The translations under genes were made by a program, and so were the position numbers. 64,000 nt of DNA. It comes from Streptomyces rhizosphaerihabitans (GTDB taxonomy: Bacteria > Actinomycetota > Actinomycetes > Streptomycetales > Streptomycetaceae). Positions within the stretch are counted from its first letter, which is position 1; each line of letters starts with the position of its first letter. Positions 50,463 to 59,028 of this stretch are shown in pieces. The stretch is from assembly GCF_025399795.1 (NCBI RefSeq), contig NZ_JAODTZ010000039.1:30185-94184 (forward strand), read 5' to 3'. Under the pieces are notes generated by a model. It did not search any database. It was given only the letters and a program-made list of their open reading frames with translations, and was not told the DNA's origin.

Positions 50463-52471
50463 TGACCGTCGCCCTGGAGAAGCCGGAGAACGCCGACACG
50501 GCGGAGCCAGCGGAGAAGACCGCGCCCGTCGCGGGTGTGCGCAGGGTCAGCCGCCGCATGGTGGTGGCCGCGATCCTGGTGACCTGGCTGGTGCTCTTCG
50601 CCCTGCTGCGCGGAAAGCAGACCCTCACGCTGGCGGCGGCGGACCTCACCGATCTGCACCGCTGGTTCAACGACGTCAACGACACGATCGGCGCCGACCG
50701 CAACTCCAACCCGCTCTTCCTGTACTTCTTCAACGAGATCCGTCTGGTCATCGACAACCTGGTGACCTTCATCCAGTCGCTGATCTCCCAGCCTTCCGAC
50801 GGCCGACCGCTGCCGCAGATCGGCTGGCTCGGCGTCGTCGGCATCGCCGGCTACATCTCCTGGGCCGTGGGCAACTGGCGGGTCGCCCTGCTGGCCGTGG
50901 CCGGCTTCACCTTCTTCGGGATGCAGGGCCTGTGGCAGGAGAGCATGGACACCCTGGCGCTGACCCTCTCCGCGGTCTTCGTGGCGCTGCTGTTCGCGAT
51001 CCCGCTGGGTGTGTGGGCGGGGCTGTCCGACCGGTTCAACCGGATCATGACGCCCTTCCTGGACTTCATGCAGACGATGCCGACCTTCGTCTACCTGGCT
51101 CCCCTGACGCTGTTCTTCCTCATCGGTCCCGCCTCCGCCACGATCGCCACCCTGATCTACGCGGCACCGCCGGCGATCCGCATCACCGCGCACGCCATCC
51201 GCTCCGTACCGGAGACCACCGTCGAAGCGGCCGACTCGCTGGGCTCGACGCGGCGGCAGACGCTGCTGAAGGTCCTGCTGCCGATGTCCAAGCGGACCGT
51301 GGTGATGGGCGTCAACCAGACCATCATGGCCGCCCTGGCCATGGTGACCATCGCGGCGCTGATCGACGCACCCGGCCTCGGAAAGACCGTCGTCCAGGCC
51401 CTGCAGTCGCTGGACGTCGGCACGGCGTTCAACGCGGGCCTGGCCATTGTCGTCATGGCCATCGTCCTTGACCGGGTCACGACCGCCGCGAGCGGACGGG
51501 CGGAGGCGGCCCGGCGCTCGGGGAACCGCTTCCTCAAGTGGCGGCGACCGCTGCTGGTGGGAGGAGGAGTGGCGGCGGCGGTGCTGGTGTATCTGTCCCA
51601 CACGTACGTGTGGGCGGCCGAGTTCCCCGGCGAGGGCAGCACCGGCAGCACCATCGCGAGCGCGGCGGACGATGTGACCACCTGGGCGCAGGACAATCTG
51701 TCGGGCATCACGAACGCCTTCCGCGATGCCATCACCAACGGCCTTCTCAATCCGTTCCAGACGCTGCTGACCGACTCCCCGTGGTGGCTGGTCGGTGCGG
51801 CCCTGGTGGCGCTTGGCGCGGTGCTCGGCGGATGGCGCGCCGGGGTCACCACGGCCGTGTGCGTGGGACTGCTGGTCGGCACGGGCGTGTGGTCGGACAG
51901 CATGACGACGCTGGCGTCGACCGTGGTGGCGACGGTCCTGGTGATGGTGCTGGGTCTCACCTTCGGGGTGTGGATGGGGCGCAGCCTGCTCGTGGACCGG
52001 CTGCTGCGGCCCACCCTGGACGCTGCGCAGGTCATGCCGCCGTTCGTCTATCTCGTGCCGTTCCTCGCGCTGTTCGGCGCGACACGCTTCACGGCGATCG
52101 TCGCTGCCGTCGTCTACGCGGTTCCGGTCGCCATAAAGATCATCGCGGACGGAGTGCGGGCCGTGCCCGAGACCACCGTCGAGGCGGCCACGGCTGCCGG
52201 GTGCAACACCTGGCAGATCATCACCAAGGTTCAACTGCCGATGTCACGCAGTGCCCTGACGCTCGCGACCAACCAGGGCCTGATCTACGTGCTGTCGATG
52301 GTTGTTGTGGGCGGCCTGGTAGGAGCGGGCGCCCTCGGCTACGACGTCGTGGCCGGATTCTCGCAGGGAGAGCTGTACGGCAAGGGGCTGGCGGCGGGGC
52401 TCGCCATCGTACTGCTCGGTGTCATGTTCGACCGGATCACTCAGGCAGCGGCGCGACGCGCGAGCGCATAA
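50462..52471 (+). CDS. Quaternary-amine ABC transporter permease, two fused ProW-type domains
   Basis: A 669-residue permease holding two full transport domains in one chain. Each has the inner-face EAA loop that docks the ATPase: EAADSLGSTRRQTLLKVLLP near residue 258 and EAATAAGCNTWQIITKVQLP near 580. About 14 hydrophobic spans are visible. The usual ProW has one such domain and works as a homodimer, so this is a covalent pseudodimer. ATG 50462 shares its first base with the ATPase stop; ATG 50459 overlaps it by four. Confidence 0.92.
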   Translation: MTVALEKPENADTAEPAEKTAPVAGVRRVSRRMVVAAILVTWLVLFALLRGKQTLTLAAADLTDLHRWFNDVNDTIGADRNSNPLFLYFFNEIRLVIDNLVTFIQSLISQPSDGRPLPQIGWLGVVGIAGYISWAVGNWRVALLAVAGFTFFGMQGLWQESMDTLALTLSAVFVALLFAIPLGVWAGLSDRFNRIMTPFLDFMQTMPTFVYLAPLTLFFLIGPASATIATLIYAAPPAIRITAHAIRSVPETTVEAADSLGSTRRQTLLKVLLPMSKRTVVMGVNQTIMAALAMVTIAALIDAPGLGKTVVQALQSLDVGTAFNAGLAIVVMAIVLDRVTTAASGRAEAARRSGNRFLKWRRPLLVGGGVAAAVLVYLSHTYVWAAEFPGEGSTGSTIASAADDVTTWAQDNLSGITNAFRDAITNGLLNPFQTLLTDSPWWLVGAALVALGAVLGGWRAGVTTAVCVGLLVGTGVWSDSMTTLASTVVATVLVMVLGLTFGVWMGRSLLVDRLLRPTLDAAQVMPPFVYLVPFLALFGATRFTAIVAAVVYAVPVAIKIIADGVRAVPETTVEAATAAGCNTWQIITKVQLPMSRSALTLATNQGLIYVLSMVVVGGLVGAGALGYDVVAGFSQGELYGKGLAAGLAIVLLGVMFDRITQAAARRASA

Positions 52472-52483
52472 GGAGCACTGACC

Positions 52484-53452
52484 ATGGCAAGGCAAGCAAG
52501 ACAGTGGAGAGTCGGCGCGGCCGGCATTGCGGTCCTCGGCCTCACCCTCACCGCCTGCGGCGGTGCGAAGGTCGGTGACAGCTCCGCCGACTCGGACAGC
52601 TCGGGCAAGTGCGGCACCTTCAACCTCGCGGTCAACCCGTGGGTGGGCTACGAGGCCGATGCGGCGGTCGTCGCCTATGTCGCGGAGCACAAGCTCGGCT
52701 GCAAGGTCACCAAGAAGGACCTGAAGGAAGAGATCGCCTGGCAGGGGTTCGGGACGGGCGAGGTCGACGCCGTTCTGGAGAACTGGGGTCACGACGATCT
52801 GAAGAAGAAGTACATCACCGGGCAGAAGACCGCCGTCGAGGCGGGTCAGACCGGCAACAAAGGCATCATCGGCTGGTACGTGCCGCCGTGGCTGGCGAAG
52901 GCGCACCCGGACATCACCGACTGGAAGAACCTGGACAAGTACGCGTCTCAGTTCAAGACCTCGGAGTCGGGCGGCAAGGGCCAGCTGCTCGACGGCGACC
53001 CGTCGTACGTCACCAACGACGAGGCGCTGGTGAAGAACCTGAAGCTGGACTTCAAGGTGGTGTACGCGGGAAGCGAGACCGCGCTCATCCAGGCCTACCG
53101 GAAGGCCGAGAAGAACAAGGAATGGGTGATCGGCTACTTCTACGAGCCGCAGTGGTTCCTGTCCGAGGTGCCGCTGGTCAAGGTCAATCTGCCCACGTAC
53201 AAGACGGGCTGTGACGCCGATGCGGCGAAGGTCGCCTGCGACTATCCCGTGTACGACCTCGACAAGATCGTCAGCGCCAAGTTCGCCAAGTCGGGCAGTC
53301 CGGCCTTTGACCTGGTGAAGAAGTTCAACTGGACGAACGACGATCAGAACGTCGTGGCCAAGTACATCGCCGTGGACAAGATGTCGGCCGAGGCGGCGGC
53401 GAAGAAGTGGGTCGAGGCCAACCCCGACAAGGCCGACGCCTGGATCAAGTAG
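52484..53452 (+). CDS. Glycine betaine-type ABC transporter substrate-binding lipoprotein (ProX/OpuAC)
   Basis: A 322-residue lipoprotein with lipobox LTLTAC. The OpuAC fold shows FNLAVNPWVGYEADAAVV, KEEIAWQGFGTGEVDAVLEN and GIIGWYVPPWLAKAHPDI, with Trp and Tyr residues suited to an aromatic cage for a quaternary ammonium group. It ends the transporter operon 12 bases after the permease and is followed by a strong terminator hairpin. Choline, betaine or both could be the ligand. Confidence 0.93.
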   Translation: MARQARQWRVGAAGIAVLGLTLTACGGAKVGDSSADSDSSGKCGTFNLAVNPWVGYEADAAVVAYVAEHKLGCKVTKKDLKEEIAWQGFGTGEVDAVLENWGHDDLKKKYITGQKTAVEAGQTGNKGIIGWYVPPWLAKAHPDITDWKNLDKYASQFKTSESGGKGQLLDGDPSYVTNDEALVKNLKLDFKVVYAGSETALIQAYRKAEKNKEWVIGYFYEPQWFLSEVPLVKVNLPTYKTGCDADAAKVACDYPVYDLDKIVSAKFAKSGSPAFDLVKKFNWTNDDQNVVAKYIAVDKMSAEAAAKKWVEANPDKADAWIK

Positions 53453-53532
53453 GGCGCGACACGGCTCCGTCTCCGGCACCCCTCCGGAGCTGGACCGTCG
53501 ACGCACGAGCGACCCGGAAACCCGCCGGACGG

Positions 53533-53564
53533 GCCCGGCAGGCTGCGCTGGCAGCCTGCCGGGC
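53533..53564 (+). terminator. 14-bp hairpin ending the transporter operon
   Basis: GCCCGGCAGGCTGC (53533-53546) pairs exactly with 53551-53564 around GCTG, 80 bases after the binding-protein stop. Confidence 0.85.
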
Positions 53565-53636
53565 CTCGTCGCGTTTCGGGCTGTTTTCCGACGTCACGGA
53601 CCCCTTGACACCCACTCCTCGTGACAGGCACATTGA

Positions 53637-53672
53637 GTTGCGCAACCTGAAGCATGTTGCGCAGACAGCAAC
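53637..53672. promoter_or_regulatory. Tandem island operator pair, dimethylglycine oxidase promoter
   Basis: Boxes at 53637-53653 (GTTGC-N7-GAAGC, 8 of 10) and 53656-53672 (GTTGC-N7-GCAAC, perfect), offset 19 bp and 30-65 bases upstream of the operon that runs to soxG. Confidence 0.75.
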
Positions 53673-53701
53673 TCGATTGCTTTCAAGTCGGAGGTGCGGC
53701 G

Positions 53702-56140
53702 ATGGCGGGACCCCGAGTGGTCATCATCGGAGCGGGCGTCGTGGGAGCGGCGCTCGCTGACGAGATTTCCGCGCGAGGCTGGACCGAAGTGACCGTGGTC
53801 GACCAGGGCCCGCTCCCTGCCACCGGGGGATCGTCGTCGCACGCCCCGGGCCTGGTCTTCCAGACGAACTCCTCCAAGACCATGACCGAGTTGGCCCGCT
53901 ACACGGTCGAGAAGTTCTGTTCCCTCGACGTCGACGGCCGGCCCTGCTTCCTGCAGGTCGGCGGCCTCGAAGTGGCGACCACCCCCGAGCGCGTCGCGGA
54001 GCTGCACCGCCGCCACGGCTGGATCACCGCCTGGGGCATCGAGGCCCGGCTGCTGAGCCCCGAAGAGTGCGTCGAGCAGCACCCGCTCGTGAACCCGGAC
54101 AAGGTCCTCGGCGGCCTCCTGGTACCGACCGACGGCCTCGCGAAGGCCGTCCTCGCCGTCGAGGCGCAGATCCGCCGGGCCACCGAGCGCGGTGTGCGCT
54201 TCCTCGCCCGCCACGAAGTCCTCGACGTGCGGCAGAGCGAGGGCCGCGTCATCGGCGTCCTCACCGACCAGGGCGAGATCCCCGCCGACATCGTCGTGTG
54301 CTGCGCCGGCATCTGGGGCCCGAAGATCGCCCGCATGGTCGGCATGAACCTCCCGCTCACCCCCCTCGGCCACCAACTGGCCTGGACCGGGCCGGTACCG
54401 GCGCTGGCGGGCCAGACCGAGGAGGCGGTGCGCCCGATCCTGCGCCACCAGGACGCCGATCTCTACTACCGCGACCGCTTCGACACCCTGGGCATCGGCT
54501 ACTACGGCCACCGTCCGATGCCGGTCTCCGTCGACGACATCCTGTCCGTGGACGAGGCCGACGCGATGCCGTCGGTCCTGAAGTTCACCGAGGACGACTT
54601 CGAGGACGCCTGGACCGAGACCCAGTCCCTGCTCCCCGCGACGCGGGAGGCCAAGGTCGAGGAGGGCATCAACGGCCTGTTCTCCTTCACCACCGACGGC
54701 CAGCCGCTCCTCGGTGAATCCCCGGACGTCAAGGGCTTCTGGGTCGCCGAGGCCGTCTGGGTCACCCACTCCGCCGGCGTCGGCCGGGCCATGGCCGAAT
54801 GGCTGGTCGACGGCTACTGCTCGTCCTTCGACCTGCACGAGTGCGACGTCAACCGCTTCGAGCCGCACCAGCTCGCCCCGGAGTACGTCCTGGCCCGCGA
54901 CTGCCAGAACTTCGTCGAGGTCTACGACATCCTGCACCCCCTCCAGCCGTCGGGGGACCCGCGCCCGATCCGCACGAGCCCCTTCTACGCGCGCCAGCAG
55001 GAACTGGGCGCCTTCTTCCTGGAGGCGAACGGCTGGGAGCGCCCCCAGTGGTACGAGGCCAACGCGGGCCTGGTCGAGGGCCGTTCCATCCCCACGCCCA
55101 ACGACTGGGCCGCGCGCTACTGGTCGCCCATCGTCGGCGCCGAGGCACAGGCCACCCGTGAGACCGTCGCGATGTACGACATGACGGCCCTCAAGCGCCT
55201 GGAGGTCAGCGGCCCCGGTGCCGCCGACTTCCTGGAGCGCCTGTGCACCGGCAAGATCGCCAAGTCGGTCGGCTCGGTGACGTACACCCTGCTCCTCGAC
55301 CACGACGGCGGCATCCGCAGCGACATCACCGTCGCCCGCCTGGCCCGCGACCTCTTCCAGGTGGGCGCCAACGGCAACCTGGACCTCGACTGGTTCACCC
55401 GCCACCTCCCCGCCGACGGCACGGTCCAGGTCCGTGACATCACCCCGGGCACCTGCTGCATCGGCCTGTGGGGACCGCTCGCCCGCAGGGTCCTGGGACC
55501 CCTCACCGACGCGGACTTCTCGAACGACGGCCTGAAGTACTTCCGCGCCAAGCGCGCCTACATCGGCTCGGTGCCCGTCACCGCCATGCGGTTGTCGTAC
55601 GTCGGTGAGCTCGGCTGGGAGCTCTACACCACCGCCGACCAGGGCCGGAAACTCTGGGACACCCTGTGGCAGGCGGCCGAGCCGCTCGGCGGCGTCATCG
55701 CCGGCCGCGGCGCCTTCAACAGCCTGCGCCTGGAGAAGGGCTACCGCTCCTTCGGCACCGACATGACCTACGAACACGACCCCTACGAGGCCGGGGTCGG
55801 CTTCGCCGTCAAGCTCGACAAGGACGACTTCATCGGCAAGGCCGCGCTGGAGCGGCGCAAGGCCGACGTGCGGCGCAAGCTCACCTGCCTCACCATCGAC
55901 GACCCGGGGGCCGTCGTCCTGGGCAAGGAGCCGGTGTACGACGGCGACCGCCCCGTCGGCTATGTCACCAGCGCCGCCTACGGCTACACGATCGGCAAGG
56001 GCATCGCCTACGCGTGGCTCCCGGCGGAACTCGCCACCCCCGGCACCACCGTGCACATCGGCTACTTCGACCAGCGCGTCGAGGCGGTCGTCGCCGAGGA
56101 GCCCCTGTTCGACCCGACCATGTCCCGCCTCCGTGGTTAG
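53702..56140 (+). CDS. Dimethylglycine oxidase-type FAD and folate enzyme
   Basis: An 812-residue two-part enzyme. Residues 1-400 are a DAO-type FAD domain (VVIIGAGVVGAALADEISAR, SSSHAPGLVFQTNSS). Residues about 430-812 are a GcvT-like folate-binding domain (YDMTALKRLEVSGPGA, LSYVGELGWELYTT, GRGAFNSLRLEKGYRSFGTD). Length and layout match the Arthrobacter dimethylglycine oxidase of 830 residues, which makes sarcosine and 5,10-methylene-THF. The start ATG follows GGAGGTG. It heads the operon folD-glyA-soxBDAG, a single functional unit for the next steps. Confidence 0.92.
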   Translation: MAGPRVVIIGAGVVGAALADEISARGWTEVTVVDQGPLPATGGSSSHAPGLVFQTNSSKTMTELARYTVEKFCSLDVDGRPCFLQVGGLEVATTPERVAELHRRHGWITAWGIEARLLSPEECVEQHPLVNPDKVLGGLLVPTDGLAKAVLAVEAQIRRATERGVRFLARHEVLDVRQSEGRVIGVLTDQGEIPADIVVCCAGIWGPKIARMVGMNLPLTPLGHQLAWTGPVPALAGQTEEAVRPILRHQDADLYYRDRFDTLGIGYYGHRPMPVSVDDILSVDEADAMPSVLKFTEDDFEDAWTETQSLLPATREAKVEEGINGLFSFTTDGQPLLGESPDVKGFWVAEAVWVTHSAGVGRAMAEWLVDGYCSSFDLHECDVNRFEPHQLAPEYVLARDCQNFVEVYDILHPLQPSGDPRPIRTSPFYARQQELGAFFLEANGWERPQWYEANAGLVEGRSIPTPNDWAARYWSPIVGAEAQATRETVAMYDMTALKRLEVSGPGAADFLERLCTGKIAKSVGSVTYTLLLDHDGGIRSDITVARLARDLFQVGANGNLDLDWFTRHLPADGTVQVRDITPGTCCIGLWGPLARRVLGPLTDADFSNDGLKYFRAKRAYIGSVPVTAMRLSYVGELGWELYTTADQGRKLWDTLWQAAEPLGGVIAGRGAFNSLRLEKGYRSFGTDMTYEHDPYEAGVGFAVKLDKDDFIGKAALERRKADVRRKLTCLTIDDPGAVVLGKEPVYDGDRPVGYVTSAAYGYTIGKGIAYAWLPAELATPGTTVHIGYFDQRVEAVVAEEPLFDPTMSRLRG

Positions 56141-56177
56141 CACGACATCGTCGGCTTCGAGGGAAGGAGTACCGCCG

Positions 56178-56468
56178 GTGACCGCACAGCTGCTCGACGG
56201 CAAGGCGACCGCCGCCGCGATCCGCCGCGAACTCGCCGAACGCGTGACCAAGTCGACGGCCACCGACGGTCGCCCGCCCGGGCTCGGCACGGTCCTGGAC
56301 GTCGGCATCACCCGCACCGACCACGGGCTGGTCGGCGATGTGCACCCGGACGCCGCCCAGGTCGCCGGATGGCTCGCGCCGATGCCCGGGGGCGTAGGAC
56401 CCATGACGCGGGCGATGCTGCTCGCCAATGTCGTCGAGGCCGCCGAGAGGAACGCGAACGCCGTATGA
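56178..56468 (+). CDS. folD: Truncated FolD (methylene-THF dehydrogenase/cyclohydrolase) with large in-frame deletion
   Basis: A 96-residue protein that begins as FolD (TAQLLDGKATAAAIRREL) up to PGLGTVL at residue 42. It then jumps to DVGITRTDHGLVGDVHPDAA and ends with the FolD C-terminus (GGVGPMTRAMLLANVVEAAE). About 190 residues are missing, including the catalytic Lys and the NADP-binding fold, so it cannot be active. The frame and start (GTG 56178, GGAAGGAG upstream) are kept and its stop overlaps glyA as ATGA, so it may survive for translational coupling. A VL-VG resemblance on both sides of the junction in intact FolD suggests short-homology deletion. Confidence 0.85.
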   Translation: MTAQLLDGKATAAAIRRELAERVTKSTATDGRPPGLGTVLDVGITRTDHGLVGDVHPDAAQVAGWLAPMPGGVGPMTRAMLLANVVEAAERNANAV

Positions 56469-57787
56469 ACGCGCTGAACACCCCCCTGGCGGAACTGGAC
56501 CCCGAGGTCCACGCCGCACTCCGCGCCGAGCTGCACCGCCAGCAGTCGACCCTCGAAATGATCGCCTCCGAGAACTTCGCGCCCTCCGCCGTGCTGGAGG
56601 CCCAGGGCTCGGTCCTCACCAACAAGTACGCCGAGGGCTATCCCGGCCGCCGCTACTACGGCGGCTGCGAACACGTCGACGTCACCGAGCGCCTCGCCAT
56701 CGAGCGGATCAAGTCCCTCTTCGGTGCCGGGTTCGCCAACGTCCAGCCGCACTCGGGCGCCCAGGCGAACACCGCCGTCTTCTTCGCCCTGCTGCAGCCC
56801 GGCGACACCATCCTCGGCCTCGATCTCGCGCACGGCGGGCACCTCACGCACGGCATGCGCATCAACTACAGCGGCAAGATGTTCAACGTCGTGCCGTACC
56901 ACGTCGCCGAGGCGGACAACCTCGTCGACATGGACGAGGTGGAACGCCTCGCCAAGGAACACCGCCCCAAGATGATCATCGCGGGTTGGTCGGCGTACCC
57001 GCGGCAGCTGGACTTCGCGGCCTTCCGGCGGATCGCCGACGAGGTGGGCGCCCTCCTCATGGTCGACATGGCGCACTTCGCCGGTCTCGTCGCCGCCGGG
57101 CTGCACCCCAACCCCGTACCGCACGCCCACGTCACCACCACGACGACGCACAAGACGCTCGGGGGTCCCCGCGGCGGCGTCATCCTCACCAATGAGGCCG
57201 ACCTCGCGAAGAAGATGAACTCGGCGGTGTTCCCCGGCATGCAGGGCGGCCCTCTGGAGCACGTCATCGCCGCGAAGGCGGTGTCGTTCAAGGTCGCCGC
57301 GTCACCCGAGTTCGCCGAGCGCCAGGCCCGTACGCTCGCCGGCTCCCGCATCCTCGCCGAACGCCTCACCCGGGTCGACGCGGCGGCCGCCGGGGTGAAG
57401 GTCCTCACCGGCGGTACGGACGTCCACCTCGTCCTGGTCGACCTGCGGGACTCCCAGCTCGACGGCAGGCAGGCCGAAGACCTGCTCCACGAGATCGGCA
57501 TCACCGTCAACCGCAACGCCGTGCCCTTCGACCCGCGCCCGCCCATGGTCACCTCGGGACTGCGTATCGGCACCCCGGCGCTGGCCACCCGAGGCTTCAC
57601 GGATGACGACTTCGAAGAGGTCTCCGATGTGATCGCCCTGGCCCTCCAGCCCGAGCCCGACATCGCCGCCCTGCGCGCCCGCAGCGAGGCGCTGGCCGCC
57701 AAGCACCCGCTCTACCCGCACCTTTCAGAAGCAGAAGCAGAAGCAGAAGCACAAGCACAAGCACAAGAAGTCGGAGAAGTCCGATGA
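56465..57787 (+). CDS. glyA: Serine hydroxymethyltransferase
   Basis: A 440-residue PLP enzyme joining glycine and methylene-THF to serine. The PLP Lys is in TTTTTHKTLGGPRGG; other blocks are SENFAPSAVLEAQGSVLTN, YYGGCEHVD and DMAHFAGLVAAGLHP. Here it would use both the glycine and the methylene groups from sarcosine oxidation. The C-terminus has an added EAEAEAEAQAQAQE tail coded by a hexanucleotide repeat. It overlaps folD before it and soxB after it (ATGA both sides). Confidence 0.95.
   Translation: MNALNTPLAELDPEVHAALRAELHRQQSTLEMIASENFAPSAVLEAQGSVLTNKYAEGYPGRRYYGGCEHVDVTERLAIERIKSLFGAGFANVQPHSGAQANTAVFFALLQPGDTILGLDLAHGGHLTHGMRINYSGKMFNVVPYHVAEADNLVDMDEVERLAKEHRPKMIIAGWSAYPRQLDFAAFRRIADEVGALLMVDMAHFAGLVAAGLHPNPVPHAHVTTTTTHKTLGGPRGGVILTNEADLAKKMNSAVFPGMQGGPLEHVIAAKAVSFKVAASPEFAERQARTLAGSRILAERLTRVDAAAAGVKVLTGGTDVHLVLVDLRDSQLDGRQAEDLLHEIGITVNRNAVPFDPRPPMVTSGLRIGTPALATRGFTDDDFEEVSDVIALALQPEPDIAALRARSEALAAKHPLYPHLSEAEAEAEAQAQAQEVGEVR
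57728..57767 (+). repeat. Hexanucleotide microsatellite in the 3' end of glyA
   Basis: Four GAAGCA units are followed by two and a half CAAGCA units, coding the Glu/Gln-Ala tail of GlyA. Changes by whole units keep the frame, and so the coupling to soxB. Confidence 0.9.
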
Positions 57788-59016
57788 GCCCCCGCACCCC
57801 CGGCGCCGAGCTCCCCGAGCACCCCGACTGGCTGTGGCGCACGCCGGAGCCCAAGCGGTCCTACGGCGTGGTGATCGTCGGCGGCGGCGGCCACGGCCTC
57901 GCCACCGCCCACTATCTGGCGAAGAACCACGGCATCACCAACGTCGCCGTGCTGGAGAAGGGCTGGCTGGCGGGCGGCAACATGGCCCGCAACACCACGA
58001 TCATCCGTTCCAACTACCTGTGGGACGAGAGCGCCGGGATCTACGAGCACGCGCTCAAGCTGTGGGAGGGACTGGAGGAGGAACTCGACTACCCGATCCT
58101 CTTCTCCCAGCGCGGTGTGCTCAACCTCGCCCACAGCCTCCAGGACGTCCGCGACAGCGTGCGCCGCGTCGAGGCGAACCGGCTCAACGGCGTGGATGCC
58201 GAATGGCTCGACGAGCGGCAGGTCAAGGACGTCTGCCCGATCGTCAACATCTCGCCCGACGTGCGCTATCCGGTCATGGGCGGCACCTACCAGCCGCGCG
58301 CCGGCATCGCCAAACACGACCACGTCGCCTGGGGCCTGGCCCGCTCCGCCGACGCGGCCGGCATCGACATCATCCAGAACTGCGAGGTCACGGGCCTCGA
58401 CATCGTCGGCGGCCGGGTCGTAGGAGTGCAGACGACGCTCGGCCCGATCGCGGCGGGGAAGGTGGCGCTCTGCTCGGCCGGCCACACCTCGGTGCTCGCC
58501 GCCATGGCCGGCATCGAACTGCCGCTGCAGAGCCACCCGTTGCAGGCGCTCGTATCCGAGCTCCTCGAACCGGTGCACCCGACGGTCGTCATGTCCAACG
58601 CGGTCCATGTGTACGTCAGCCAGGCCCACAAGGGCGAGCTGGTGATGGGCGCGGGCATCGACTCGTACAACTCCTACACCCAGCGCGGCGCCTTCCACAT
58701 CATCGAAGAGCAGATGTCCGCCGCCCTGGAACTCTTCCCGGTCTTCGCCCGCGCCCATGTGCTGCGCACCTGGGGCGGCATCGTCGACGTCAGCCCCGAC
58801 GCCTCACCCATCGTCGGACTCACCCCGGTCGACAACCTCTACCTGAACTGCGGGTGGGGCACCGGAGGATTCAAGGCCACCCCGGGCGTCGGCTGGGTCT
58901 ACGCCCACACCATCGCCCACGACACCCCTCACCACCTCAACGCCCCCTTCTCGCTCGACCGTTTCACCACCGGCGCGCTCGTCGACGAGCACGGCGCGGC
59001 CGCGGTGGCCCACTAG
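57784..59016 (+). CDS. soxB: Sarcosine oxidase subunit beta
   Basis: A 410-residue flavoprotein subunit that oxidises sarcosine. The FAD fold is VVIVGGGGHGLATAHYLAKN. SoxB features include GNMARNTTIIRSNYLWDESA and, near the C-terminus, NCGWGTGGFKATPGVGW. It is part of the heterotetrameric enzyme with alpha, delta and gamma encoded next. Its ATG overlaps the glyA stop; 12 bases separate it from the fused delta-alpha gene. Confidence 0.95.
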   Translation: MSPRTPGAELPEHPDWLWRTPEPKRSYGVVIVGGGGHGLATAHYLAKNHGITNVAVLEKGWLAGGNMARNTTIIRSNYLWDESAGIYEHALKLWEGLEEELDYPILFSQRGVLNLAHSLQDVRDSVRRVEANRLNGVDAEWLDERQVKDVCPIVNISPDVRYPVMGGTYQPRAGIAKHDHVAWGLARSADAAGIDIIQNCEVTGLDIVGGRVVGVQTTLGPIAAGKVALCSAGHTSVLAAMAGIELPLQSHPLQALVSELLEPVHPTVVMSNAVHVYVSQAHKGELVMGAGIDSYNSYTQRGAFHIIEEQMSAALELFPVFARAHVLRTWGGIVDVSPDASPIVGLTPVDNLYLNCGWGTGGFKATPGVGWVYAHTIAHDTPHHLNAPFSLDRFTTGALVDEHGAAAVAH

Positions 59017-59028
59017 GGAGCCGAACCC

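Noticed and set aside
53594..57262. 1222-codon open frame opposite dimethylglycine oxidase, folD and glyA
   Set aside because: It covers three well-supported genes on the other strand and shows no recognisable domain; it reflects high GC third positions of the sense genes.
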